DNA from: Anaerotruncus rubiinfantis
Lineage (GTDB): Bacteria > Bacillota > Clostridia > Oscillospirales > Ruminococcaceae
DNA: 64,000 bases
Assembly (NCBI RefSeq): GCF_900078395.1
Contig: NZ_FKLA01000009.1
Span: 1,750,614-1,814,613 of the forward strand
Direction of reading: 5' to 3'
Shown piece after piece: positions 44,551-53,762 of this stretch. Position numbers and translations under genes: made by a program. Each line of letters opens with the position of its first letter. Positions within the stretch are counted from its first letter, which is position 1. Under the pieces are notes generated by a model. That model was not told where the DNA came from. It did not search any database and was given only the letters and a program-made list of their open reading frames with translations.

Positions 44551-45453
44551 ATGACTACAGATTTTATTTATGGCATAATTGTGCCTATTCTGACTCCGAT
44601 TGATGAAGATGAACGCATTAGGGAGGCGAAGCTCCGGGAACAGGTGGATTTTGTCATTGATGGAGGCGTAAATGGCATTCTGGCTTTTGGCAGCAATGGC
44701 GAATTTTATATGGTGGAAGAGGATGAGATGTACAGAGGCCTTCAAATCATATTGGATCAAGCGCGGGGCAGGGTTCCCGTCTATATGGGAATTGGGGCAA
44801 TCAGTACCAAAAAATGTATCCATATTGCTGAAATGGCAAAATGCGCAGGTGCGAATGGAATTTCCGTATTGCAGCCGATGTTTATAAAGCCCACCGAAGA
44901 GGAGCTTTTCGAACATTTTTGTGCGATTGCATCAGCGGTTCCCGATATGCCTGTGCTTCTTTACAACAATCCGGGGAGGACAGGTTATACCATAAGCGCG
45001 GATCTGGTTGAACGGCTCATCTCGCGCATGGACAATATCTGTGGGATGAAGGATTCCTCTGGAGATATGACTCAGACTTTGGAATTCATCAGAAAAACCC
45101 GTTCAAAAAATTTTAAAGTATTTGGTGGGAAGGATACCCTGATTTATGCGGCATTGTCCCATGGCGCTGTGGGAGCAGTCGCCACAACTGCAAATTTTAT
45201 TCCCAAACAGGTTTGTTCCGTTTATCAGGATTTTTTAGAGGGAAGGCTTCAGGAGGCTTTGGAAACACAGTTTCGTTTGGCGCAGATACGCCTGGCGATG
45301 GATCAGGCAAGTTTTCCTGTGGCCACAAAGGACTTGGCGAATCTCGCCGGACGATCGGTCGGAAAACCATATACGCCGAATCTGCCGTCCCAGGGGGAAG
45401 CATTGGAGCATTTGAAGCAAGCCATGCAAAGTGCATTCTATTCCATGGAATGA
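44551..45453 (+). CDS. DapA-family aldolase/lyase (DHDPS/NAL superfamily)
   Basis: 300 residues, TIM-barrel class I aldolase. The Schiff-base lysine is in NICGMKDSSGD, and the catalytic tyrosine in LLYNNPGRTGY. The substrate loop reads FGSNGEF where dihydrodipicolinate synthase has GTTGE, so it is probably not the lysine-pathway enzyme. Family members split or form 2-oxo acids (pyruvate plus an aldehyde) or dehydrate sugar acids. In this operon it probably cleaves a 2-oxo acid made by the aminotransferase at 48732. RBS AAAGGAGA. Confidence 0.88.
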   Translation: MTTDFIYGIIVPILTPIDEDERIREAKLREQVDFVIDGGVNGILAFGSNGEFYMVEEDEMYRGLQIILDQARGRVPVYMGIGAISTKKCIHIAEMAKCAGANGISVLQPMFIKPTEEELFEHFCAIASAVPDMPVLLYNNPGRTGYTISADLVERLISRMDNICGMKDSSGDMTQTLEFIRKTRSKNFKVFGGKDTLIYAALSHGAVGAVATTANFIPKQVCSVYQDFLEGRLQEALETQFRLAQIRLAMDQASFPVATKDLANLAGRSVGKPYTPNLPSQGEALEHLKQAMQSAFYSME

Positions 45454-45516
45454 TTATGGGCGGGGGTCTCTGCTTGTTTGCGGCCCAATTTCTGATGAAA
45501 AGGAGCGTATCTCCGT

Positions 45517-47493
45517 ATGTGCGATTATCCAGCTTTATTTGAACCGATTACCCTCGCGGGAAAAATGATACGGAACCGTATTGTCCTTTCCCCAATGGGA
45601 ACCCGTGCCAATCTGTTAGACGGCACGCTTTCAGACCGGTGCGCAATCTTTCTGGAAGAGCGGGCAAGAGGCGGCGCCGGTCTCATCATAACAGAACAGA
45701 CAGCTGTGCGCGAAGGGCAAATGCGAGTCCCCACGATGCAGGCCAACTCGGATCTGCTGATCCCCGCGCTTAGCCAGCTTGCCGCCAGTGTACACGCTTA
45801 CGACAGCCATATTTTGATGCAGCTTGGACTGCATGGCGGGCGGGCTCCAAGCTCTGTTACAGGAAACCGCTGCATTGCCCCGTCTGCGGTTGCTTCCCCG
45901 CTTTACAAGGAAATACCGGAAGCTCTGACGGAGGAAGAAATTTATGCGCTTGTGGACGATTGGCGTTTTTGCGCCATGCGGGCGAAACGCGCGGGATTTG
46001 ATGGCGTCGAGGTGCATGGCTGCCACGGCTACCTGATCAATCAGTTTCTTTCGCCTGTGACGAATTGCCGCAGGGACGCCTTTGGCGGCAGTTTAATCAA
46101 CCGTCTTTATTTTGCGAAACTGATCGTATTCGCAGTCCGTGAGGCTTGCGGAGCAGATTTCATCATAGGCTTCAAAATGCCTGGTTTTGAAAATTTTCCG
46201 GGTGGGATCGAACCGGAGGACGCCGTAATCATTGCGAAGGAAATGGAATGTTACGGCGTGGACTATCTGCATGTATCTGCAAACTCACTCGTCTTTTCCG
46301 CGCCACAGGATTATCCGTATACCCCTTATGCGGACGTTCCCTCCATGTATGATGAAAAGGGCTGTCTTGTTCCATTGGCGGAAATGGTCAAAAAGGCGGT
46401 ATCGGTTCCTGTTATCGCGGTGGGCGGGATTGTAACGCCCCAGGATGCAGAGCAAGTGATTTCAAACAGGCAAGCGGACATGGTAGCCGTGGGCAGACCA
46501 TTCCTTGCGGATCCAGAATGGGGCGAGAAGCCGCTTTCGCAGGAGATTGCGCGTCCATGCGTCGGTTGTCTCGAATGTCATAAACATATTCTGGCCGGCA
46601 CCGATCTGGTGTGTACCGTGAATCCCGGGCTGCTCCGGGAGTTTTACGGCCGTCCTTCCAGCGAAAAATCGAAGCCGAAATCGGTCGTGATTGTGGGCGC
46701 GGGCCCCGGTGGTATGGAGGCCGCGATCCAGGCGGCCGACCGGGGATATAAAGTGACGGTCTACGATTCCGGAGAAGGGCTCGGCGGTACGCTTCGGCTG
46801 GCTGCAAAACCAGATTTCAAGGAACGCGTCCGGGAACTGCTTGCTTATTATAAACAGGAGATAGAGCAGCGGAACATCCATCTGATCTGGAATACAAAGG
46901 TGGACGAAGAAAATGTATCAACACTGTTGCAGTGTGAGCAGGCGGACTCCATAATCCTTGCGACAGGGGGGATCCCGGTGGTTCCGCCTTTCGCGCGCGA
47001 TGCAAAGATGGAAGTGCTGATTGCGGAAGACCTGATAGAAAAGGGTGTGGAAGGATTCCTTCCAGAGCAGGTCGCAATCATCGGAGCTGGGAAGGTGGGC
47101 CTTGAAACCGCCTGGTTGCTAAGCTTGGCGGGGAAAAAGGTGGCCGTTTACGATATGCTGCCCATGGAGAAAGTTTTGGCCGCCGATCATCCGGTTATGA
47201 GGGCCGCCTTGCTGCACAGGATGAATGAGCTGGGCGTAAGGATTTATACAGAGGCTCGTCTGAACCGCATCATGGAAAATACCCTGCATTTTAATATTGC
47301 CGGGGAAGAGGCGGTACACAAAGCGGAATGTGTGGTGCTGGCCATTGGCTATCGGCCGGATCACACGCTTTACCGAAATCTTTTAAAGGCGGGATGCTGC
47401 AAAAAAATCCTTTTGATTGGTGATGCAAAAGCGCCCAGAGGAATGTTTGACGCTATCCACGAAGGATATTTTGCGGGAAGATATCGAATTTAA
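45517..47493 (+). CDS. Fe-S flavin enoate reductase (2,4-dienoyl-CoA reductase / BaiCD type)
   Basis: 658 residues with three parts. An old-yellow-enzyme FMN barrel (1 to about 370) carries the active-site HGCHGYLINQFLSP and NRIVLSPMG. A 4Fe-4S motif CVGCLECHKHI plus a later cysteine (LVCTVNP) sits near 350. FAD and NAD(P) Rossmann domains (VVIVGAGPGGMEAAIQAADRG; VAIIGAGKVGLETAWLLS) follow. Such enzymes reduce C=C bonds next to a carbonyl or acyl-CoA. It is the only redox enzyme of the operon. RBS AAAAGGAG. Confidence 0.92.
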   Translation: MCDYPALFEPITLAGKMIRNRIVLSPMGTRANLLDGTLSDRCAIFLEERARGGAGLIITEQTAVREGQMRVPTMQANSDLLIPALSQLAASVHAYDSHILMQLGLHGGRAPSSVTGNRCIAPSAVASPLYKEIPEALTEEEIYALVDDWRFCAMRAKRAGFDGVEVHGCHGYLINQFLSPVTNCRRDAFGGSLINRLYFAKLIVFAVREACGADFIIGFKMPGFENFPGGIEPEDAVIIAKEMECYGVDYLHVSANSLVFSAPQDYPYTPYADVPSMYDEKGCLVPLAEMVKKAVSVPVIAVGGIVTPQDAEQVISNRQADMVAVGRPFLADPEWGEKPLSQEIARPCVGCLECHKHILAGTDLVCTVNPGLLREFYGRPSSEKSKPKSVVIVGAGPGGMEAAIQAADRGYKVTVYDSGEGLGGTLRLAAKPDFKERVRELLAYYKQEIEQRNIHLIWNTKVDEENVSTLLQCEQADSIILATGGIPVVPPFARDAKMEVLIAEDLIEKGVEGFLPEQVAIIGAGKVGLETAWLLSLAGKKVAVYDMLPMEKVLAADHPVMRAALLHRMNELGVRIYTEARLNRIMENTLHFNIAGEEAVHKAECVVLAIGYRPDHTLYRNLLKAGCCKKILLIGDAKAPRGMFDAIHEGYFAGRYRI

Positions 47494-47505
47494 GGGGGCT
47501 CTCCG

Positions 47506-48735
47506 ATGAAAGGCACAAATGAAACGATGAAGCGGATGGATGCGCTCCTCAGACAGGATTGGGAGAAGTATGCTGAAATCCGGCATCATCTTCACGCCCA
47601 TCCGGAAAAATCGAACCAGGAAAAGGAAACGGCGGCATATCTGACCGGCTGGTTGCGGCGGGCGGGAATTCCCTGCCGGACTGGATTGGGCGGGTACGGG
47701 ATCATTGCGGATATTGGAACCGAACGGAACCGCCCAACAGTGGCAATTCGTGCGGATATGGACGCACTGGCCCTTTCGGAGGCCAGCGGGCTGCCATTTG
47801 CCTCCCAAACGCCGGGCGTCATGCATGCCTGCGGCCATGATGTACATATGTCGGCACTTTTGACGGCGGGGCTGATTCTCCAACAGGTGAAGGAATCGCT
47901 TTCCTGTGGTGTTCGGCTGATTTTTCAGCCCGCGGAGGAAAATGGTCCGGTCGGGGGGGCTGTCCCAATGATTTCGGACGGCGCCCTTGACGGAGCGGAT
48001 ATCCGCGCCGTATTTGCCGCACATGCCATGCCCCAAATCCCGGAGGGAGCTTTCGCAGTTGTCAAAGGCCCCGCATTGGCTGCGAATGACAATTTCTATG
48101 TTACGGTAACAGGGAAGGGCGGGCATGCGGCAATGCCGCATGCCTGTGTCAACCCACTCTTGGCAGCCTCTCAGCTTGTGCTGCATTTTTGCGCCTTGCC
48201 GGCGCAGGAAATATGCGCTCATCATGCCGCTGTGATTTCCGTGGGGAAATATAGCGGCGGAATTCGGCGCAACATCATTCCGGAAAAAGCCGAGCTGGAA
48301 GGTACCATGCGCACGTTTGATCCGAAAGACAGGGAAAAGCTTATGCAGCGGATGGATGAAATTTCCTGCGGGATAGCGAGAAGCAGCCAGACAGATATCC
48401 GACTGGTCTGGCAGCCGAGTTTTCCGATGGGGGCTAACGAACCGTATGCCGCGCAATATCTGAGAAACGCGATATCCCGTCACCTGGGGAAGGATCTGCT
48501 GATGGAAGAATTTCCACCCTTTATGGGATCGGACGATTTCGCTTACTTTTTACGCGAACGGCCGGGTGCCATTTTGTGGGTCGGAACCGGTATCCCGGGC
48601 AGGCCGCAGGAACTGCACAGCCCGGAGCTTTCCATATCGGATAATGTTCTAAAAAATCTGTGCCGCGCATTTTTAGCGGTTGCGATTGATTTCCCGGATT
48701 TTATAGAAGGAAGGGGCATGGACACGTTATTATGA
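47506..48735 (+). CDS. M20-family metallo-amidohydrolase
   Basis: 409 residues. Zinc ligands are in MHACGHDVHMSALL and FQPAEENGPVGGA, and the dimerisation domain carries GKGGHAAMPHACVNP. This is the M20D branch, including N-acyl-amino-acid, hippurate and indole-acetyl-amino-acid hydrolases. It would free an amino acid from an N-acyl conjugate. It overlaps the aminotransferase gene by 4 bases, which suggests the released amino acid is passed on to it. Confidence 0.93.
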   Translation: MKGTNETMKRMDALLRQDWEKYAEIRHHLHAHPEKSNQEKETAAYLTGWLRRAGIPCRTGLGGYGIIADIGTERNRPTVAIRADMDALALSEASGLPFASQTPGVMHACGHDVHMSALLTAGLILQQVKESLSCGVRLIFQPAEENGPVGGAVPMISDGALDGADIRAVFAAHAMPQIPEGAFAVVKGPALAANDNFYVTVTGKGGHAAMPHACVNPLLAASQLVLHFCALPAQEICAHHAAVISVGKYSGGIRRNIIPEKAELEGTMRTFDPKDREKLMQRMDEISCGIARSSQTDIRLVWQPSFPMGANEPYAAQYLRNAISRHLGKDLLMEEFPPFMGSDDFAYFLRERPGAILWVGTGIPGRPQELHSPELSISDNVLKNLCRAFLAVAIDFPDFIEGRGMDTLL

Positions 48736-49928
48736 AAAATTTTGCGGATCGTACAGTTGACGTTGCATTTTCACCTGTCCGAAAAGTACTTGAACAGGCT
48801 GAGCAGATGCAGGAAAAAGGGGAACGGGTCATTCATTTGGAGATCGGTGAACCGGATTTTCATACACCTTCGCATATCGTGGAGGCCACTCAAAAAGCGT
48901 TAACCAATGGATATACCCATTATTTCCCCAACCGAGGCTATTTGCCACTTCGCCAGGCAATAAAAGAGAGGCTCCTTCAGACGGGCAAAGTTCTATACAA
49001 CCCTGACTCGGAAATCATTTTGACAGCGGGGGCCGCAGAAGGCATTCTGGATGCAATCTTGGGACTTGTGGATCCCGGGGATGAGGTTATTGGATTCACT
49101 CCTGCTTTCATGAACTATAAAAATGCAACCATTCTGGCGGGGGCGAAATTTGTGGAGATTGCACTCAGGCAGGAGAACAACTTCCAGATTGATATCGAAG
49201 AATTGAAACGGGCAATTACACCGCGGACACGGATGATCGTCCTGAATAATCCACAGAATCCATGCGGAACGATCCACAAAGCGGAAATCCTTGAAGAGCT
49301 TGCAGAGCTGGCGCGCCAAAATGATCTGTTGGTACTGTCCGATGAAATCTATGACAGTATCCTGTATGATGGGGCTAGCTTTTGTTCGGTCGCTTCGCTT
49401 CCGGGGATGAAGGAGCGTACCATTTGCATAAACGGGTTTTCAAAATCCTTTGCAATGACCGGCTGGAGGGTTGGCTATTTAGCGACGGACAAGGCGCTGC
49501 TGCCCGCTGTTTTAAAGCTGCATCAATATAATACCTGCTGTATCCCCAGCTTCATACAGGTGGCATTGACGGAGACAATGAACCATACGAATTCCTTGTG
49601 TTCCACGCGGAATATGGTCAGTCAGTTTGAAAAGCGGCGGGCACTTTTACTTCGTGGGCTCGGAGCGATCCCGGACCTGAGTTTCGTCGCACCCATGGGT
49701 GCTTTCTATATGATGATCAATGTGGAAAAAACTGGGCTGAGCGGAACCGTGTTTGCAGAGAGGCTTCTGCGGGAGCAGGCTGTCGCGGTTGTTCCTGGTA
49801 TTGGATTCGGCGATGCGTTCGGCAGATATATTCGGATTTCTTTTGCAGCCTCCACGGATGATATCCTGGAAGGGGTAAAACGGATCGGAGCCTTTGCAGC
49901 AAGTCTGCCGGAGGCGGAAAGCGATTGA
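48732..49928 (+). CDS. Class I/II PLP-dependent aminotransferase
   Basis: 398 residues. Substrate/PLP motifs are LEIGEPDFHTPSHIVEAT, LNNPQNPCGTIH, DEIYDSILYDG and the PLP lysine in NGFSKSFAMTGWRVGYLA. It belongs to the aspartate/aromatic aminotransferase fold. In the operon it would convert the freed amino acid to its 2-oxo acid. Substrate specificity is not readable. Confidence 0.93.
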   Translation: MKNFADRTVDVAFSPVRKVLEQAEQMQEKGERVIHLEIGEPDFHTPSHIVEATQKALTNGYTHYFPNRGYLPLRQAIKERLLQTGKVLYNPDSEIILTAGAAEGILDAILGLVDPGDEVIGFTPAFMNYKNATILAGAKFVEIALRQENNFQIDIEELKRAITPRTRMIVLNNPQNPCGTIHKAEILEELAELARQNDLLVLSDEIYDSILYDGASFCSVASLPGMKERTICINGFSKSFAMTGWRVGYLATDKALLPAVLKLHQYNTCCIPSFIQVALTETMNHTNSLCSTRNMVSQFEKRRALLLRGLGAIPDLSFVAPMGAFYMMINVEKTGLSGTVFAERLLREQAVAVVPGIGFGDAFGRYIRISFAASTDDILEGVKRIGAFAASLPEAESD

Positions 49929-49971
49929 AAACCGGGGCACAGATTGAATATTCTAACATTTGGAGGCTGCC

Positions 49972-51108
49972 ATGATCGATCTTTTATTCAAAAACGGGCA
50001 TCTGATTGACCCCGCATCTGGAATTGATCGAGTCTGCAATTTGGGTATCCGGGATGGAAAATCCCTCGGTGCAGTGACCGGCGTTTCAGCGCAGGCACAA
50101 AACATCATCGATGCGTCCGGATATTATATCTTTCCGGGATTGGTGGATTTTCATACACATATTTATACCGGAAATAACGCGCTGGCGCTCCACCCGGATC
50201 TCTTGCTTTCAAGCGGAGTAACCTGTGCTGTGGACGCTGGATCGGCGGGAAGATCCAACTTTGAGGATTTTTATAATGGCGTTGTAAAACCCAGCATGAT
50301 CCGCGTCTACTCCTATCTGAACATCCGAAACGAGGGTATGCCGATTGGAGAAAATGCAAAGGTCTGTTTGCCCAGCCGACAGGATACCCGTGGCCTGTCC
50401 CTGCTTATGGAACGCTATCCCGACCAGATTAAAGGGCTGAAAGTTTATATGGGCGAGGAGACGCTCGGAACCCTTGGCCTACATCTGCTGGAAGAAACCA
50501 TCCGGATTGCAGATGCCCTTGCCTGCCCGGTGGTGGTTCATGCTTCAAATCCGCCGTCGACGGAAAGCTCGCTTTGCGGCCTGCTCCGAAAGGGGGATGT
50601 AATGTGTCACTGCTACCATGGAAAAGGACGTAGCATCCTGCATGCGGATGGAAAGATTGAGGAAGGTGTCTTAGCTGCACGGAAACGCGGCGTGCTTTTT
50701 GACTGCAGCAACGGATTTACGAATTATAACCATTCGGTTGCAAGGCAGGCGATTCAACAGGGATTTTTTCCGGATATCATCAGTACTGACATTACTTCGG
50801 TGGTATACAATAAAGAAGGATACTGCCGCAGTTTGCCACAGCTCATGAGCAAATATCTCGATTATGGAATGACGCTTTCCGAAGTGGTGCGCTGTACCAC
50901 AGAAACCCCGGCAAAACAGCTGGGAATCTTTGGCCATTATGGAACGCTGGCAGAAGGAGCTGCGGGGGATGTTACAATTTGTAAGCTGGTTCGCGCGGCG
51001 CCGGTATATCTGGATAACTGCCAGCAGGAAATGACCGGCACACAGCTGCTCATTCCGGTGATGACGGTGTTGAATGGCAAAATCGTCTATCGCTATGGTG
51101 AATTTTGA
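49972..51108 (+). CDS. Dihydroorotase-like cyclic amidohydrolase (deacetylase family)
   Basis: 378 residues from ATG at 49972; TGGAGG is 6-8 bases upstream, while the in-frame TTG at 49960 lies before it. Metal ligands: HxH in LVDFHTHIYTG, carboxylated lysine in IKGLKVYMGEE, a histidine in VVVHASNPP, CHCYHGKGR and the aspartate in IISTDITS. Related to the amidohydrolase/deacetylase group of dihydroorotase-like proteins. It may open a cyclic amide or remove an acyl group before the M20 enzyme acts. Confidence 0.88.
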   Translation: MIDLLFKNGHLIDPASGIDRVCNLGIRDGKSLGAVTGVSAQAQNIIDASGYYIFPGLVDFHTHIYTGNNALALHPDLLLSSGVTCAVDAGSAGRSNFEDFYNGVVKPSMIRVYSYLNIRNEGMPIGENAKVCLPSRQDTRGLSLLMERYPDQIKGLKVYMGEETLGTLGLHLLEETIRIADALACPVVVHASNPPSTESSLCGLLRKGDVMCHCYHGKGRSILHADGKIEEGVLAARKRGVLFDCSNGFTNYNHSVARQAIQQGFFPDIISTDITSVVYNKEGYCRSLPQLMSKYLDYGMTLSEVVRCTTETPAKQLGIFGHYGTLAEGAAGDVTICKLVRAAPVYLDNCQQEMTGTQLLIPVMTVLNGKIVYRYGEF

Positions 51109-51116
51109 GAACCGAT

Positions 51117-51171
51117 AAAAGGGAAGCCTCCTCCTTCAACTCGCTGATTGAAGGAGGAGGCTTCCCTTTTT
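51117..51171 (+). terminator. Long rho-independent terminator of the TRAP operon
   Basis: Perfect 23-base arms (51117-51139 and 51148-51170) around CTCGCTGA with A-run and T-run ends. Confidence 0.92.
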
Positions 51172-51255
51172 ACGATGGATGTGATACAATGACGCAGAAC
51201 GGCTTGCTACGCGCATTCGCACAGCAAGCCGCAAAATCCGGTTGAGGAATAGAGG

Positions 51256-52026
51256 ATGTTAGATTTGGCTCTCCCACAGATGCTGCTTATCGTTTGCCCG
51301 TTGGTTTTTTTCGGTGGCTTTGTCGATAGTATTTCCGGTGGCGGCGGACTGATCAGCCTGCCGGCCTATCTGCTTACCGGGATTCCTCCGCACATCGCTT
51401 TCGGCTGCAATAAAGTTTCGGCAGGGGTGGGGATGCTGGTTTCCACCGTTCGCTTCCACCAAAATGGAAAGATCCATTTGAAAAGCGCCGCTGTTTCCGC
51501 GGTATTTGCGCTGTTGGGAGCGGGGCTGGGGTCGTCATTCAATATGCTGCTCGACGCCGTCCTGCTCAAAAAGCTGATCGTCGGTGTTCTGCCGGTGGTT
51601 TCGATCCTTGTATTGTTTGGCGGCAACCGCATCCGGCCGTCCAAGCTCCTGAAGGGATACAAACTCTTTTTAGCCTGTGCAGGGATTGGCTTTGTGACAG
51701 CTTTATATGATGGGATCATTGGGCCTGGGGCGGGGACCTTCATGGTTTTCGGTTACGCCTCAATCGCGGGATTCGACTATGTGACCGCGAGCGGAAACGC
51801 GAAGGTGACAAATCTGGCGTCGAATATTGCGAGCACCTTTCTTTATATATCCGCGGGCAGGGTATTGTTTGCACTCGCAATTCCAGCCGCGCTTTGCAGC
51901 ATTGCGGGCAGCTGGATCGGCAGCGGCCTTGCGATCCAGAAAGGTGCAAAGTTCATCAAAGGGATCATGGCGCTGGTTTTGGCGGGTATTTTTGTGAAGC
52001 TCATTTGGGATCTGCATCTTATTTAG
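51256..52026 (+). CDS. TauE/SafE-family anion permease
   Basis: 256 residues, about eight helices in two repeats. FFGGFVDSISGGGGLISLPAYL and IGFVTALYDGIIGPGAGTFMVF are the paired family signatures. Family members export sulfite or sulfonates or take up related anions; the substrate here is unknown. It stands alone between two terminators. Confidence 0.88.
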   Translation: MLDLALPQMLLIVCPLVFFGGFVDSISGGGGLISLPAYLLTGIPPHIAFGCNKVSAGVGMLVSTVRFHQNGKIHLKSAAVSAVFALLGAGLGSSFNMLLDAVLLKKLIVGVLPVVSILVLFGGNRIRPSKLLKGYKLFLACAGIGFVTALYDGIIGPGAGTFMVFGYASIAGFDYVTASGNAKVTNLASNIASTFLYISAGRVLFALAIPAALCSIAGSWIGSGLAIQKGAKFIKGIMALVLAGIFVKLIWDLHLI

Positions 52027-52130
52027 AACAGTGGAATCTAAGGTGGCTCCCGATGCGGGCAGCGTGCGCCCCAAGGTTTTTTATGTGTATTATGATCTCG
52101 GGATGGCATAGAAACAGGTTGATGGGACAG

Positions 52131-52162
52131 ATTGGACCGGTGAAAAGCCGGTCCAATTTTCA
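52131..52162 (+). terminator. Terminator before spoIIIAA
   Basis: 10-base arms ATTGGACCGG and CCGGTCCAAT around TGAAAAG, then TTTTCATTT. It isolates the sporulation genes from the TauE gene. Confidence 0.75.
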
Positions 52163-52197
52163 TTTCGGACAGGTTCTAAAATTTTGGACGGGCCAAT

Positions 52198-53190
52198 ATG
52201 ATAGAAGGGAGAAAGCCAAAGGACGTGACCGAATTGAAAGAGGATGAACGTTACAGCGCGGCAGTGGGGACACTGTCCGACCGGGTACGCCGTACACTTG
52301 AGCGGGTCCCGCGCGAAATCCGATTAAACGCGACTGAAATCCGTCTGCGAACCGGTCGACCGCTTACGCTGATGGTTTGCACCCGACCGTTTTTTGTAGA
52401 GGAAAATGGGGCTGTTTCTCCGAATCCGGGAGCGAAGCCTTTTCTGTTGGATCGGTCGGATCTGCAGGAATGCTTTGTATCACTCTGCGGCTGGTCGGTG
52501 CACAGTCATCAGAAGGAGGTAGCAGACGGATATATTTCGGTGCGCGGAGGACATCGGGCGGGCATTGCGGCAACCGCTGTGCTGGAGGAAGGGAAGATGA
52601 CCGCTGTGCGGGAAATCACTTCGGTTAACCTGCGGATTGCACGGGAGATCTATGGCGCGGCGGACCCGCTGATTCGCGGATATCTGGCGGACCGCCTGCG
52701 GGGAATCCTGCTTGTGGGTGCGCCCGCCAGCGGAAAAACAACCCTGCTGCGCGACTTGGCCCGGCAGCTTGCGGACGGTGCGGTCGGGCGTTATGTGAAA
52801 GTCTGCGTGGTGGACGAGAGCGGGGAGATCGGCGCCGCTTCGGGCGGCGGTATCCAAAATGATCTGGGTGTCTGCAGTGACCTGCTGTCCGGCTATCCAA
52901 AAGATCGAGGACTGCAGATCGCACTGCGGTACCTTTCGCCGGAGGTAATCATCTGCGACGAGGTGGGTAGCGACCGGGAAATAGAAGGAATTACAGAGGC
53001 CGCCAACAGTGGTGTTTCGGTGGTGACCTCTATTCATGCGGGAAGCTTTGCGGAATTGTCGCGCCGTCCGCAGGCGAGGAAACTGCTTGAAACCGGAGCC
53101 TTTGAGCTAATCGTGCTGCTTGCAGGCGCACAGCGCCCGGCGGAAATAACAGAAGTGAAAAGGATTGGTGAAGTATGTACGCTTTTTTAA
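52198..53190 (+). CDS. spoIIIAA: Stage III sporulation protein AA (ATPase)
   Basis: 330 residues. Walker A LLVGAPASGKTTLLRD, Walker B-like CVVDESGEIG and EVIICDEVGSDREIEGI fit SpoIIIAA, a secretion-type ATPase. It is the motor of the SpoIIIA-SpoIIQ feeding channel between mother cell and forespore. The ATG at 52198 has no clear ribosome binding site; TTG at 52234 with AAAGGACG upstream is a possible alternative. It overlaps spoIIIAB by 16 bases. Confidence 0.95.
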   Translation: MIEGRKPKDVTELKEDERYSAAVGTLSDRVRRTLERVPREIRLNATEIRLRTGRPLTLMVCTRPFFVEENGAVSPNPGAKPFLLDRSDLQECFVSLCGWSVHSHQKEVADGYISVRGGHRAGIAATAVLEEGKMTAVREITSVNLRIAREIYGAADPLIRGYLADRLRGILLVGAPASGKTTLLRDLARQLADGAVGRYVKVCVVDESGEIGAASGGGIQNDLGVCSDLLSGYPKDRGLQIALRYLSPEVIICDEVGSDREIEGITEAANSGVSVVTSIHAGSFAELSRRPQARKLLETGAFELIVLLAGAQRPAEITEVKRIGEVCTLF

Positions 53191-53690
53191 AGGTCAGCGG
53201 AATGGTTTTGGTGGTGCTGTGCACGACATCAATTGGTATGGCAATGGCGAAAACGCTCACAAACCGTGTGGAGGAACTGGAAGCCTGTATCGCGGCGCTC
53301 GCCGCGTTTGAAAGCGAACTTTCCTACAGCCTTGCGCCGCCGGACGAAGTGGTCGGCAGGCTGGAAAGCCGCGAGTCGCTTTCCGCGGCGGCTTTTCTGC
53401 CCGCATGCGCATCGCTTTGCAGACGCGGGATACCATTCCCCAAAGCATGGAAGCAGGCGATCACGGTGACGCGTGCAAATCTGGCGCCGGACGACCTTTC
53501 GATCCTTACCGGCCTTGCAGATACGCTTGGTCAATGCGATCTGCAGAGCCAGCTCGCACAGCTGGCACACGCGAAGGCACTTTTGCAGATGCAGCTTACC
53601 TCGGCTCAGGGACGCTGCGGCTCCTATGCAAAGTTATACCGTACGATGGGTGTGCTTGCGGGTGCGTTTGTGGTGATCGTCTTTATCTGA
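53175..53690 (+). CDS. spoIIIAB: Stage III sporulation protein AB
   Basis: 171 residues with N- and C-terminal helices, MVLVVLCTTSIGMAMAKTLTNRVEEL at the start and FESELSYSLAPPDEVV, GLADTLGQCDLQSQ in the middle. It resembles GspF-type membrane partners of secretion ATPases. Overlaps spoIIIAA. In Bacillus spoIIIAC follows at once; here a terminator and five unrelated genes intervene. Confidence 0.93.
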   Translation: MYAFLKVSGMVLVVLCTTSIGMAMAKTLTNRVEELEACIAALAAFESELSYSLAPPDEVVGRLESRESLSAAAFLPACASLCRRGIPFPKAWKQAITVTRANLAPDDLSILTGLADTLGQCDLQSQLAQLAHAKALLQMQLTSAQGRCGSYAKLYRTMGVLAGAFVVIVFI

Positions 53691-53713
53691 ACTTGCAATC
53701 AACATAATAATAT

Positions 53714-53744
53714 AAAAGGAAGCGGCCCTGGGCCGCTTCCTTTT
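53714..53744. terminator. Bidirectional terminator after spoIIIAB
   Basis: 14-base arms (53714-53727 and 53731-53744), loop CTG, A-run and T-run ends. It cuts the spoIIIA operon after AB and also serves the leftward gene ending at 53763. Confidence 0.88.
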
Positions 53745-53762
53745 TACGGTTGGGAAAATTGA

